This document shows positions 43,176 to 51,511 of a DNA stretch of 64,000 nt, one piece after another. The first letter of the stretch is position 1, and each line of letters begins with the position of its first letter. The translations under genes were made by a program, and so were the position numbers. Origin of the DNA: HGM04593 sp045630965 (GTDB taxonomy: Bacteria; Bacteroidota; Bacteroidia; Bacteroidales; Bacteroidaceae); the NCBI GenBank assembly GCA_045630965.1, contig JAZQTU010000030.1:93077-157076 (forward strand), read 5' to 3'. Below the pieces are notes generated by a model. The model was not told where the DNA came from and ran no database searches. It worked only from the letters and a program-made list of their open reading frames with translations.

Positions 43176-46100
43176 ATGAGTTTATATGAAAGTGCTGTAA
43201 AAAGGCCTATTATGACCGCACTATGCTTTATTGCGGTTGTAATATTCGGTATCTTCTCCTTCACGAAGTTGCCAATTGACCTTATGCCGGATATCGAGAC
43301 CAACACCATGATGGTTATTACAAGCTACTCTGGTGCGAGTGCATCCGACATTGAGAACAATGTAACACGCCCACTTGAGAACACGCTGAACTCTGTAGAA
43401 CACCTAAAGCATATCACATCAAAATCACGCGAAAACATATCTATAGTCACACTTGAATTCGAATACGGATATGACATCGATGATTTGACAAATGATGTTC
43501 GTGATAAATTGGATATGATATCATCTGCATTGCCTGATGGTGTCAGCACTCCTATTATCTTCAAGTTCTCGGCAGACATGATGCCTATCATGATGCTTTC
43601 TGTAAAAGCAGAAGAGAGCATGCCTGCACTATACAAGATACTTGACGACAATATCGCCAACCCACTTGCACGTATTGACGGTGTGGGTACTGTTTCTATC
43701 GCCGGTGCTCCTAAGCGCGAAATAAACATTTACATGAACCCCGAGAAGATGGAGGCATACAACATCACAGTCGAGGCGGTAAGTTCAGCTATCGGAGCAG
43801 AAAACAGAAATATCCCCGGAGGTAGCTTCGACATAGGTAACAACACATACGCATTACGCGTAGAGGGTGAATTCAAGAGCCCAAAAGAGATGTTGGACAT
43901 TGTCGTAGGTTCATTCAATGGTGCAAACATTTATCTTAAAGATATCGCCCGACTTGTTGACGGCACTGAGGAACGCGCTCAAAAGACATATACCGACGGA
44001 CAGAGCGGTGCAATGATAATTATTCAGAAGCAGACCGGAGGAAACTCTGTAGAAATTATCAACTCGATATACGAGAAGTTACCAGAATTGCAGAAACGTT
44101 TGCCTTCTGACGTGAAGATTGGTGTAATCATGGACTCCTCTGACAATATTATGATGACAGTAAAAGCACTTGCTGAAACAATTGCATACGCACTGATATT
44201 CGTAATGTTGGTAGTATTCATCTTCCTTGGACGATGGAGAGCAACTGTTATTATCGGTATAACAATTCCATTCTCGCTTATTGCATCATTCATATACCTG
44301 CTTATATCAGATGGTTCACTTAATATCATTTCGCTTTCTTGTTTGAGTATTGCCATCGGTAACGTTGTGGACGATGCTATTGTGGTACTTGAGAACGTAA
44401 CTACACATATTGAACGCGGTTCAAGCCCCAAGAGTGCAGCGGTACACGGAACAAATGAAGTTGCCATTTCGGTTGTGGCCTCTACCCTTACCATGCTTGC
44501 CGTATTCTTCCCGTTGACAATGATTAACGGTATGGCCGGAGTATTGTTCAAGCAATTGGGATGGATGATGTGTACAATTATGGTTGTATCTACCGTCGCT
44601 GCCTTGTCGCTTATCCCGATGATGTGCTCTCAGATGCTTAAATTGCAGAAAAAGCAGAGCAAGTTCTTCAAGATATTCTATACACCTATTGGTCGTGGAC
44701 TCGACAAACTCGACAACTGGTATGCCAAGCGAATCAACTGGGCTGTACGCCACCGTTGGACAGTGCTTATTGCCTGCTTCTCATTATTCATTGCCAGCTT
44801 GTTCACATTCCCAAGTATCAAGAGCGAATTCTTCCCTTCACAGGATAGTGCCCGTGCTTCAGCGACATTGGAGTTACCTATCGGAACACGTGTAGAGAGA
44901 GCTGAAGAGATTGGTCTTAAACTTACCAACCTATGGATGGAACGCTACGGTAAGGACTTGAAAGCCTGCAACTTCACAGTCGGACAGGCTGACGAAGAGA
45001 ATGCATTCGCTTCAATGAGCGACAACGGCTCACACATCATTAAGTTCAATTTCTCATTCGTTCCATTGACAGAACGTCCTCTTGGACTATCAGTAATATG
45101 TGACGAGATGCGTGCAGATATCAAAAATAGTTTCCCAGAGATTGCACGTTTTAACTTGCAGTCAGGTGGAGGTGGTATGGGAGGACAAGTAAGTGCATCG
45201 TTCGAGATTTATGGTTATGACTTTGCCGTAACAGACAGCCTTTCAAAGACTCTTGCCCGTAATCTTGAGAAATCACCACTTATTTCGCAGGTAAATATAA
45301 GCCGCAGCGACTACCAACCTGAGTACCAGGTTGACTTCGACCGCGAAAAACTTGCAATGCACGGTCTTAACTTAAGCACTGCTGCAACATACTTGCGTAA
45401 TAGATACAATGGTGCCCTTGCAACATATTTCCGTGAGGATGGTGACGAATACGATGTAAAGGTTCGTTTTGAGCCTGAAAGCCGTACAAGCATCGCGGAC
45501 ATCGAGAATGTAGTTCTATATTCAAATAACGGGACAAAGGTACGTGTAAAGGATGTTGGTAAAGTTGTTCAACGCGAATTGCCACCAACCATTGAACGTA
45601 AGGACCGTGAGCGTATTGTAACAGTTGATGGTGTCATGGCTGCAGGAGCCGCACTCAGCGACGGTGTTGCATACGGTATGGAAATTGTCAACGACATGAC
45701 AATACCGAGCGGATACTCGATACAGATTGCAGGTTCTTACGAGGACCAAATGGAGTCTAATGCCGAGATGGGAATGCTTGCGATACTTATTATCCTACTT
45801 GTATTTATTGTTATGGCAGCACAGTTTGAATCACTTACCTATCCGTTCATCATTATGTTCTCCGTTCCATTTGCATTGAGTGGTGTATTGATAGCACTTT
45901 ACATCACAGGAACGACAATGAACATCATGTCAATACTTGGTGCTATCATGCTTATCGGTATCGTAGTAAAGAACGGTATCGTGCTCATCGACTACACCAT
46001 GTTATTACGTGAACGCGGTCTTGGTATCATACCGGCAACAGTACGTGCTGCACGAAGTCGTTTGCGTCCAATTCTGATGACTACATTCACAACAATCCTT

Positions 46101-46346
46101 GGTATGGTTCCATTGGCAACAAGTCAGGGTGTAGGAGCTGAAATGTGGCGTCCATTGGGTGTAGCCGTTATCGGCGGTCTAACAGTTTCTACAATCATGA
46201 CATTGGTTTACACACCTATAATGTATTGTATATTCGGTAGCAACGGTATCAAGCGCAACCGCAAGAAGCTGAGAGCAAAACGAGAACTTGAGCAGTACTG
46301 GAAAGAGCACAAGAGCGAGGAGATGCTTATCAACGCGAAAAAATAA
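43176..46346 (+). CDS. RND efflux transporter permease (AcrB/MexB superfamily)
   Basis: This is a 1056-residue pump with 12 predicted membrane helices and two large periplasmic loops. The N-terminus is characteristic (SAVKRPIMTALCFIAVVIFGIFS). The proton-relay helix contains GNVVDDAIVVLEN with the Asp pair near residue 405, the second half has the IMLIGIVVKNGIVLIDY motif, and the late RLRPILMTTFTTILGMVPLA segment is conserved. The periplasmic docking sequences are closest in style to hydrophobic-compound (HAE-type) pumps rather than metal pumps. The substrate is unknown. The C-terminus is a charged cytoplasmic tail. Confidence 0.95.
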   Translation: MSLYESAVKRPIMTALCFIAVVIFGIFSFTKLPIDLMPDIETNTMMVITSYSGASASDIENNVTRPLENTLNSVEHLKHITSKSRENISIVTLEFEYGYDIDDLTNDVRDKLDMISSALPDGVSTPIIFKFSADMMPIMMLSVKAEESMPALYKILDDNIANPLARIDGVGTVSIAGAPKREINIYMNPEKMEAYNITVEAVSSAIGAENRNIPGGSFDIGNNTYALRVEGEFKSPKEMLDIVVGSFNGANIYLKDIARLVDGTEERAQKTYTDGQSGAMIIIQKQTGGNSVEIINSIYEKLPELQKRLPSDVKIGVIMDSSDNIMMTVKALAETIAYALIFVMLVVFIFLGRWRATVIIGITIPFSLIASFIYLLISDGSLNIISLSCLSIAIGNVVDDAIVVLENVTTHIERGSSPKSAAVHGTNEVAISVVASTLTMLAVFFPLTMINGMAGVLFKQLGWMMCTIMVVSTVAALSLIPMMCSQMLKLQKKQSKFFKIFYTPIGRGLDKLDNWYAKRINWAVRHRWTVLIACFSLFIASLFTFPSIKSEFFPSQDSARASATLELPIGTRVERAEEIGLKLTNLWMERYGKDLKACNFTVGQADEENAFASMSDNGSHIIKFNFSFVPLTERPLGLSVICDEMRADIKNSFPEIARFNLQSGGGGMGGQVSASFEIYGYDFAVTDSLSKTLARNLEKSPLISQVNISRSDYQPEYQVDFDREKLAMHGLNLSTAATYLRNRYNGALATYFREDGDEYDVKVRFEPESRTSIADIENVVLYSNNGTKVRVKDVGKVVQRELPPTIERKDRERIVTVDGVMAAGAALSDGVAYGMEIVNDMTIPSGYSIQIAGSYEDQMESNAEMGMLAILIILLVFIVMAAQFESLTYPFIIMFSVPFALSGVLIALYITGTTMNIMSILGAIMLIGIVVKNGIVLIDYTMLLRERGLGIIPATVRAARSRLRPILMTTFTTILGMVPLATSQGVGAEMWRPLGVAVIGGLTVSTIMTLVYTPIMYCIFGSNGIKRNRKKLRAKRELEQYWKEHKSEEMLINAKK

Positions 46347-46360
46347 TATCTAAAACAAAA

Positions 46361-46385
46361 TCCGGAGTGGCTCGCCCACTCCGGA
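46361..46385. repeat. inter-cistronic hairpin before the PG0541-family gene
   Basis: TCCGGAGTGG (46361-46370) pairs perfectly with CCACTCCGGA (46376-46385). It has no T run on the plus strand, so it is not a classical terminator for the operon. It may tune the level or stability of the last cistron. Confidence 0.65.
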
Positions 46386-46400
46386 ATAAAAAGAACATTT

Positions 46401-46694
46401 ATGAAAGGAATATTTATAGCTTTTGACCAGGCACACAAGGATGCCGTCATAAGTACACTTGACAAGCTCAATTGCCGCGGTTTTTCCTTTATTGAGCAGT
46501 TGCAGGGACGTGGCAGCAAGACTGGAGAACCTCACTATGGCACACACGCATGGGCATCAATGAACTCTGGTATTATCACAATGGTTGATGATGCAATTGT
46601 TGACAAGCTTTTGGCAGCACTAAAGGATATTGACGAGAGCGCCGAGATGCTGGGTTTGAGAGCTTTTGTATGGGATATTGAGAAATATTATTAA
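46401..46694 (+). CDS. PG0541 family transporter-associated, PII-like protein
   Basis: This is a 97-residue cytoplasmic protein beginning MKGIFIAFDQAHKDAVIST. Its size and alternating beta-alpha-beta pattern, with GRGSKTGEPHYGTHAW in the position of a PII T-loop, fit the PII-like superfamily. Small genes of this type follow RND efflux operons in Bacteroidetes (named after a Porphyromonas member). Ligand and mechanism are not established to my knowledge. It lies 54 bases after the pump gene, behind a stable hairpin, and is followed by a terminator, so it closes the efflux operon. Confidence 0.78.
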   Translation: MKGIFIAFDQAHKDAVISTLDKLNCRGFSFIEQLQGRGSKTGEPHYGTHAWASMNSGIITMVDDAIVDKLLAALKDIDESAEMLGLRAFVWDIEKYY

Positions 46695-46728
46695 GATACC
46701 CATTAATATAAAAGCACAAATTTGAAGT

Positions 46729-46768
46729 AATCCCCAGAGTTTGGACCAAAAACTTTGGGGATTGTTTT
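46729..46768 (+). terminator. terminator of the efflux operon
   Basis: AATCCCCAGAGTTT (46729-46742) pairs with AAACTTTGGGGATT (46750-46763) with one G-T wobble, followed by GTTTT. It ends transcription 35 bases after the PG0541-family gene. Confidence 0.82.
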
Positions 46769-46882
46769 ATGTATAAAAAACACGACTATTCCAAAAACAA
46801 AGTTCTCTTTATACATTTCCCGGAATTTGACCCGGTTTTGCACATTTTAACAAAAAAAGAAAAAAATAAACGTTCTTTTGGC

Positions 46883-46890
46883 TAATTTTG
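46883..46890 (+). promoter_or_regulatory. possible -7 element of the fimbrial operon
   Basis: TAATTTTG matches TAnnTTTG and lies 16 bases before the DUF3575 start, which would give a very short leader. No TTTG occurs at the proper upstream distance, so support is partial. Confidence 0.3.
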
Positions 46891-46906
46891 CAAGAATTTT
46901 GATAAT

Positions 46907-48163
46907 ATGGGTAAAAAAGCAATAATCATATTGATGTGGATATGGGCACTTTGCGGCTTCACATTGCCAAGCATAGGACAAACATTGTCCGACAGCTTGA
47001 GCAATAGCCGTTACACCCTATATTATTATTGCGACCGCATTGAAATTGAAAAAGACTATCTTGACAACAATTATCAGATATTACGTATAAAGGAGGTACT
47101 GCGACATTCCAAAAGGATTGACAGCCTCACCATTTACGCATACGCATCACCCGAAGGTCCACTTGCGCGTAACAAATGGCTTGCAAAGAAGCGCGCCGAG
47201 GCCGCTCGCGATTTCATTCTGGAAAACCTCCCCGAGAGCACGGCGCTGAAACCTGAGAATATACACCTGCGTCCTATGGGCGAGAACTGGATTGGCCTGG
47301 AGGCCGAACTGGAGGCGAACTACCATTTGCCTAACCGTGATAGAGTATTGAGGATAATGCGCGCAAAGGTTTCTACAGAGACCAAGAAATGGCGTTTGAA
47401 GAACCTTGACAACGGATATACCTATCATCTCATAATCACACGCCACATGCCCAGGTTGCGTATGGCCACATGGATAGTTGTGCATACCCCGGTTCCTGCT
47501 TTGATAATTAAGATTGACGAGTTGCAGTTCCCCGACAAATTGGACACAATAAGCAAACCGGAGCTTATTGATTCCGTAAGCCGCAGGACAATCATGGCAT
47601 TGAAGAGCAACCTGCTATACGATGCACTCACATTCGCCAATTTTTCTGTCGAAGTACCAATAACAAAGCATTTTTCGGCACTATACTACCACCAGTTCCC
47701 TTGGTGGAGATGGGGAGAATCACAGAACGAATACTGCATGCGTTTTCTTAGCATCGGAGCCGAAGCTCGTTGGTGGTTCTGGCATAAGCACAATCACAGC
47801 AACGGCCGATACCGCGATAAGTTTGCCGGACATTTTTTTGGTGTATATGCCGAGTCGGGCAAATGGGATTTCAACTGGCAGAGAAACATATGCTACCAAG
47901 GCGAACATTGGAGCACTGGTTTGAGTTATGGCTACGCAATGCCCATAGGCAGACGCCTTAACATGGAATTCTCTTTTTCATTCGGATATGCCGCTATACC
48001 TTTTAGAGGATATATTCCGAGCGAGGACTACAGCATTCTGTGGCGTGACCCACAGAATACCGGCAAATGGCACTATTTTGGACCTACAAAGGCACAGATT
48101 TCATTAGTAGTGCCAATAACAGCAAAGGTTAAGAACCTGAAGAAGAAAGGAGGCAAACGATGA
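46907..48163 (+). CDS. DUF3575 outer-membrane protein with OmpA-like N-terminal domain
   Basis: This is a 418-residue protein with a signal peptide (about 1-24, ending SIGQ). Residues of about 30-165 resemble an OmpA-like domain, with SLTIYAYASPEGPLARNKWL and KKRAEAARDFI matching the usual GYAS-EG-N-L-RA pattern. Residues of about 225-415 are the DUF3575 barrel (ALKSNLLYDALTFANFSVEV, and a C-terminal strand ISLVVPITAKV). Such proteins head fimbrial loci in Bacteroidales and are thought to help assemble or anchor the fibre in the outer membrane. The gene ends ATGA-coupled to the DUF5119 gene and encodes KKKGGKR at its end, which doubles as that gene's ribosome site. Confidence 0.82.
   Translation: MGKKAIIILMWIWALCGFTLPSIGQTLSDSLSNSRYTLYYYCDRIEIEKDYLDNNYQILRIKEVLRHSKRIDSLTIYAYASPEGPLARNKWLAKKRAEAARDFILENLPESTALKPENIHLRPMGENWIGLEAELEANYHLPNRDRVLRIMRAKVSTETKKWRLKNLDNGYTYHLIITRHMPRLRMATWIVVHTPVPALIIKIDELQFPDKLDTISKPELIDSVSRRTIMALKSNLLYDALTFANFSVEVPITKHFSALYYHQFPWWRWGESQNEYCMRFLSIGAEARWWFWHKHNHSNGRYRDKFAGHFFGVYAESGKWDFNWQRNICYQGEHWSTGLSYGYAMPIGRRLNMEFSFSFGYAAIPFRGYIPSEDYSILWRDPQNTGKWHYFGPTKAQISLVVPITAKVKNLKKKGGKR
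48146..48153 (+). promoter_or_regulatory. strong Shine-Dalgarno site of the DUF5119 gene
   Basis: AAAGGAGG lies six bases upstream of ATG 48160. Most genes in this window lack such a site, so it stands out. It is also part of the last codons of the DUF3575 gene. Confidence 0.6.
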
Positions 48164-49248
48164 ACTGCAGAATATTCTGCCGGGCTGGCGTTACCTTCTT
48201 CGTCATTATGCTGTCACTTTTGTTCTGCACAGGATGCCATCACCGTCCTTTACAGGATATGTATTGGCACGAGAACACATTTGTACGCGTATATTTCGAC
48301 GAACACATAAGAAATGTAAGTTACGGTTTCTACGACGAATCAAAGAAAAAGCCAGAATACCATTCTCCACAGGCCATGCGCGTTGTATTCTGCGACGAGG
48401 AGAGCGGCAAACTGGTTTCCGAGCGTTACCTTTACGACTGCGGCCATGACGAAAACGGTTACTACATCCAAGGAGTACTTAACGTACCCAATGGACGCTA
48501 TAACATGATGGCATATAACTTTGACACGAAAGAGGCACGAATAGAGAACAGCAGTTCATACTACGATATGACTGCTTATACTGCACCGCTCAGCGAGAGT
48601 GAAATGAATAGGATTTTCAGTTCCCGAGGCGATGCCGGTAGTATTGACGAGCCTGTGTGTCGACAGCCCGACCACCTTTTCGTGACAAAGATTGAAGGCG
48701 TAGAGGTATTCACTCCTTATATGCGTGAAAAGCCCGACACCCTAAAAACAGAAGAGGGAGAATACCCCATAGCAGAAAGCATTGTAAAGACCTACTATAT
48801 GCAGTTCAACGTAAAAGGTGTAGAGCACGTACGTTCTGCAGTAGCACTCATTTCCGGAATGGCGGGTTCAAAGACAATGCACACCGGAGAGATGATAGCA
48901 GACGACGTTGCAAGCATCTTTTTTAGCCTTAACAACGGTAAGGAAAAGAACTCCCGCACAAATGACAATATTGCAGTAGCATACGCATCATTCAACACAT
49001 TCGGCAAACTTCCACATACAGAAGGATATATAGATATAACATTCGAGTTCAACACCATTTACAATACGGTACAGACCGAGACATTCCGCGTAACCGACTT
49101 GTTTGAGACAGAAGAGGTAAAGGAGAAGCAGTGGATTATCATTGACAAAATCATTGAGATTATCCCCCCTGAAGGAAGTGAGAGCAGCGGTGGTATGGCA
49201 CCGGGAGTCACAGATTGGGAACAGATAGAAGGAAGCATAACAATTTAA
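48160..49248 (+). CDS. DUF5119 family lipoprotein (fimbrial accessory)
   Basis: This is a 362-residue protein with a lipoprotein signal (MLSLLFCTGC, lipid on Cys about 26). The mature part begins HHRPLQDMYWHENTFVRVYFDE, then has AMRVVFCDEESGKLVSERYL and a beta-rich Mfa2-like arrangement, including VPNGRYNMMAYNFD. This suits DUF5119, a family found in fimbrial loci next to DUF3575. By analogy with Mfa2/FimB it may anchor the fibre or limit its length. This role is inferred from position and fold pattern only. Confidence 0.75.
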   Translation: MNCRIFCRAGVTFFVIMLSLLFCTGCHHRPLQDMYWHENTFVRVYFDEHIRNVSYGFYDESKKKPEYHSPQAMRVVFCDEESGKLVSERYLYDCGHDENGYYIQGVLNVPNGRYNMMAYNFDTKEARIENSSSYYDMTAYTAPLSESEMNRIFSSRGDAGSIDEPVCRQPDHLFVTKIEGVEVFTPYMREKPDTLKTEEGEYPIAESIVKTYYMQFNVKGVEHVRSAVALISGMAGSKTMHTGEMIADDVASIFFSLNNGKEKNSRTNDNIAVAYASFNTFGKLPHTEGYIDITFEFNTIYNTVQTETFRVTDLFETEEVKEKQWIIIDKIIEIIPPEGSESSGGMAPGVTDWEQIEGSITI

Positions 49249-49301
49249 CAAACAACATATTAACTTTTTATATATTATTTATTAACCTAAATTCAATCAA
49301 C

Positions 49302-50363
49302 ATGAAAAAGATGTTATTTTTTGCAGCACTGTCCGCTATCGCGTTGACAAGCTGTGTGAATGAAGAAGGTCCTGAACGTCCTCAGCAGGCACAGGTTATG
49401 CGTTTTGACGCTCCCGCAATGCGTCAGACCAGAGCTAATGTCATGGGTGAGATTACTGGTGTACAGTACGATGCAAAGGAGGATTTCAAGGTATTCTGTA
49501 AGTACTACCAAGGAAGTTTCGCCGGTTGGGAAGCTACTATAGGAGATTACTTCAATGCAGAAGGTGACGTTGCAAAGAACGAAGGCAACTCCAGCAAGTA
49601 TTGGGCAACAGAGACCACATACTACTGGCCCGACGTTGAATACAACCTTGCATTTGCAGCATACTCACCAGCAGTGCTCACAACAGCCCCTACAGCCATT
49701 GCACATGGTGCAAACGGTCTCCAGATTACAGGTTTCCAGACAGAGGCTAATGCAAACGCACAGTACGACCTGATGTATTCTGACCGCGTTGTTGACAAGA
49801 ACAAGAACAACAACGGAAGTGCTTCAGTTCCATTGGTATTCCACCACGCCCTCTCATCAATCGTATTCTCTACAGAGAAGGAAGATGAAAGCGTTGATTA
49901 CATCATAACAGACTTGAAACTCCACGGTACATTCGTTCAGAAGGCAGACTTCAACCAGAACATTGAAGAAGCTGATGCCGTATCAGGAGAGGCAAAATGG
50001 GAGAACCTTGCTGAAGCCACAACAGCTGATTATACTCCAGCATTTGAAGATGTTGCAGTAACAACCGTACCTACACAGTTCACCCAGAAGCAGTCAGCAT
50101 TGTTGCTTATCCCTCAGAGTGTTCCAGCAGATGCTTCAATAACAGTAAGTTACCAGAAGATTACCAACGGAACAACTATGAATAACGAAACAACCATCAA
50201 GTTGTCCGACTTTGCTCAGGAAGGCGGTCACAAGATTACAACATGGGAGATGGGCAAGAGATATGTTTACCGTATTGCATTCGGTCAGAACAAGCGCATC
50301 TACTTCGAGCCAACTACAACAGACTGGATTCAGGAGCCAACTTTGATCCACATTATCCAGTAA
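49302..50363 (+). CDS. fimbrillin family (Mfa-like) subunit
   Basis: This is a 353-residue protein. I start it at ATG 49302 (MKKMLFFAALSAIALTSC, lipobox at the Cys); an upstream frame extension is not a signal peptide. The N-terminal mature part contains RQTRANVMGEI, an Arg-rich site of the sort cleaved to expose the groove for donor-strand polymerisation in P. gingivalis fimbrillins. The conserved PLVFHHALSSIVFSTEK motif marks PF13149-type fimbrillins. The C-terminal strand FEPTTTDWIQEP resembles the A-strand region. It is a candidate for the main shaft subunit. No gingipain-like protease gene is in the window. Confidence 0.85.
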   Translation: MKKMLFFAALSAIALTSCVNEEGPERPQQAQVMRFDAPAMRQTRANVMGEITGVQYDAKEDFKVFCKYYQGSFAGWEATIGDYFNAEGDVAKNEGNSSKYWATETTYYWPDVEYNLAFAAYSPAVLTTAPTAIAHGANGLQITGFQTEANANAQYDLMYSDRVVDKNKNNNGSASVPLVFHHALSSIVFSTEKEDESVDYIITDLKLHGTFVQKADFNQNIEEADAVSGEAKWENLAEATTADYTPAFEDVAVTTVPTQFTQKQSALLLIPQSVPADASITVSYQKITNGTTMNNETTIKLSDFAQEGGHKITTWEMGKRYVYRIAFGQNKRIYFEPTTTDWIQEPTLIHIIQ

Positions 50364-50388
50364 TAGGTATCCTATAATTGAAAAATAG

Positions 50389-51456
50389 ATGATAAGACTC
50401 TGTCACATATATATATTACTGACAGCGTTACTGACACTTGCCGGTTGCGTTCAGGGGACGGAATACCCGTTCCCTGAACCGGGACCGGTTTCCCGACAGC
50501 CAATAGACTGGACCATAGACCAAATAAGCACACGTGCATTGGCCAACAACAATCTTTTGCAGGAGACATGTACCCCTACAGCAGACAACACAAATGAAAG
50601 CATTGGAGTATGGGGCGATTATACCGCCAACTCCGGAGGAGAAAATGTCACAATAAAGGAATTCATAGCCACACCACTTACATTCATCCCCGGCTCGTTC
50701 AACAGTTGGGAATACCCTGGCGAAGCACGTTACTGGGAATACGGTGCAGTTTACGACTTCCGCGCATGCTACCCGCAGAAGTTGATGACAAGCCTCATGA
50801 CACAAATAGATGCCACCATGATACAGGGGGCTTTGAACACCTCCACGTTGCAGGAGGATATTCTGGTAGCAGCCACACAGGTAAATACAAGAACTGCCAA
50901 CCTTTCTGTTCCTGTACGCCTGAACATGCAGCATATATTTGCAACTATAAAATTCAAGGTAAAGGCCGTTGACGGCTTTATGCCGGCAGCCGGTGAAGGA
51001 GTAACATCCTGCTGGCTACAGAACAAGGAAAATGCGACGAACCTCTTTTCACCCGCAGGATACCTGGTACATTCAGGCAATGCACAGCCCGAGATTACAT
51101 GGCACCCTTATGAGTCGTCGTCAGCTCCCATGTACGTATGGGAACATCAAGGGGTGGACTTTTATTATGAAAACACGCTCTACACGCCCAACGGAGGCAT
51201 GAAAGGAGAAGAATATACACACAATGACGGATGGTTGCTTGTTGTGCCGCAGACAGTAAAAGAAGGTACTTTACAATTCTGCTACACATTGAAGAATGCT
51301 GGTAGTCAGGTATTCTCTACAAACATACCGGCCGTAACATACGAACACGGAAAACAATATACATACATGCTCGAAATACGAGGTTCAAGCGTAGAAGTGA
51401 AACTCACCATCACTCCATGGAATCATCTTGAATCGAGCTACGACATTACAATATAA
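50389..51456 (+). CDS. second fimbrillin-family lipoprotein
   Basis: This is a 355-residue protein with a lipoprotein signal (LLTALLTLAGC, lipid on Cys about 20). The first domain contains NNLLQETCTPT and a YDFRACYPQKL segment. The second half begins VPVRLNMQHIFATIKFKVKA, the analogue of the HAL motif, and ends with KLTITPWNHLESSYDITI. It is probably a minor or basal subunit. It lies 25 bases after the main fimbrillin. Its separate role from the 49302 gene is not determinable. Confidence 0.8.
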   Translation: MIRLCHIYILLTALLTLAGCVQGTEYPFPEPGPVSRQPIDWTIDQISTRALANNNLLQETCTPTADNTNESIGVWGDYTANSGGENVTIKEFIATPLTFIPGSFNSWEYPGEARYWEYGAVYDFRACYPQKLMTSLMTQIDATMIQGALNTSTLQEDILVAATQVNTRTANLSVPVRLNMQHIFATIKFKVKAVDGFMPAAGEGVTSCWLQNKENATNLFSPAGYLVHSGNAQPEITWHPYESSSAPMYVWEHQGVDFYYENTLYTPNGGMKGEEYTHNDGWLLVVPQTVKEGTLQFCYTLKNAGSQVFSTNIPAVTYEHGKQYTYMLEIRGSSVEVKLTITPWNHLESSYDITI

Positions 51457-51511
51457 AACATATGTACAGGCAAAGCCTGTCATGACAAGTACAGAAAAAC
51501 AAAGAAATACA

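Noticed and set aside
46769..46816. Inverted repeat ATGTATAAA / TTTATACAT upstream of the fimbrial genes, considered as an invertible promoter
   Set aside because: The arms are only 9 bp and 30 bp apart, with A/T-rich content expected by chance, and there is no recombinase nearby.
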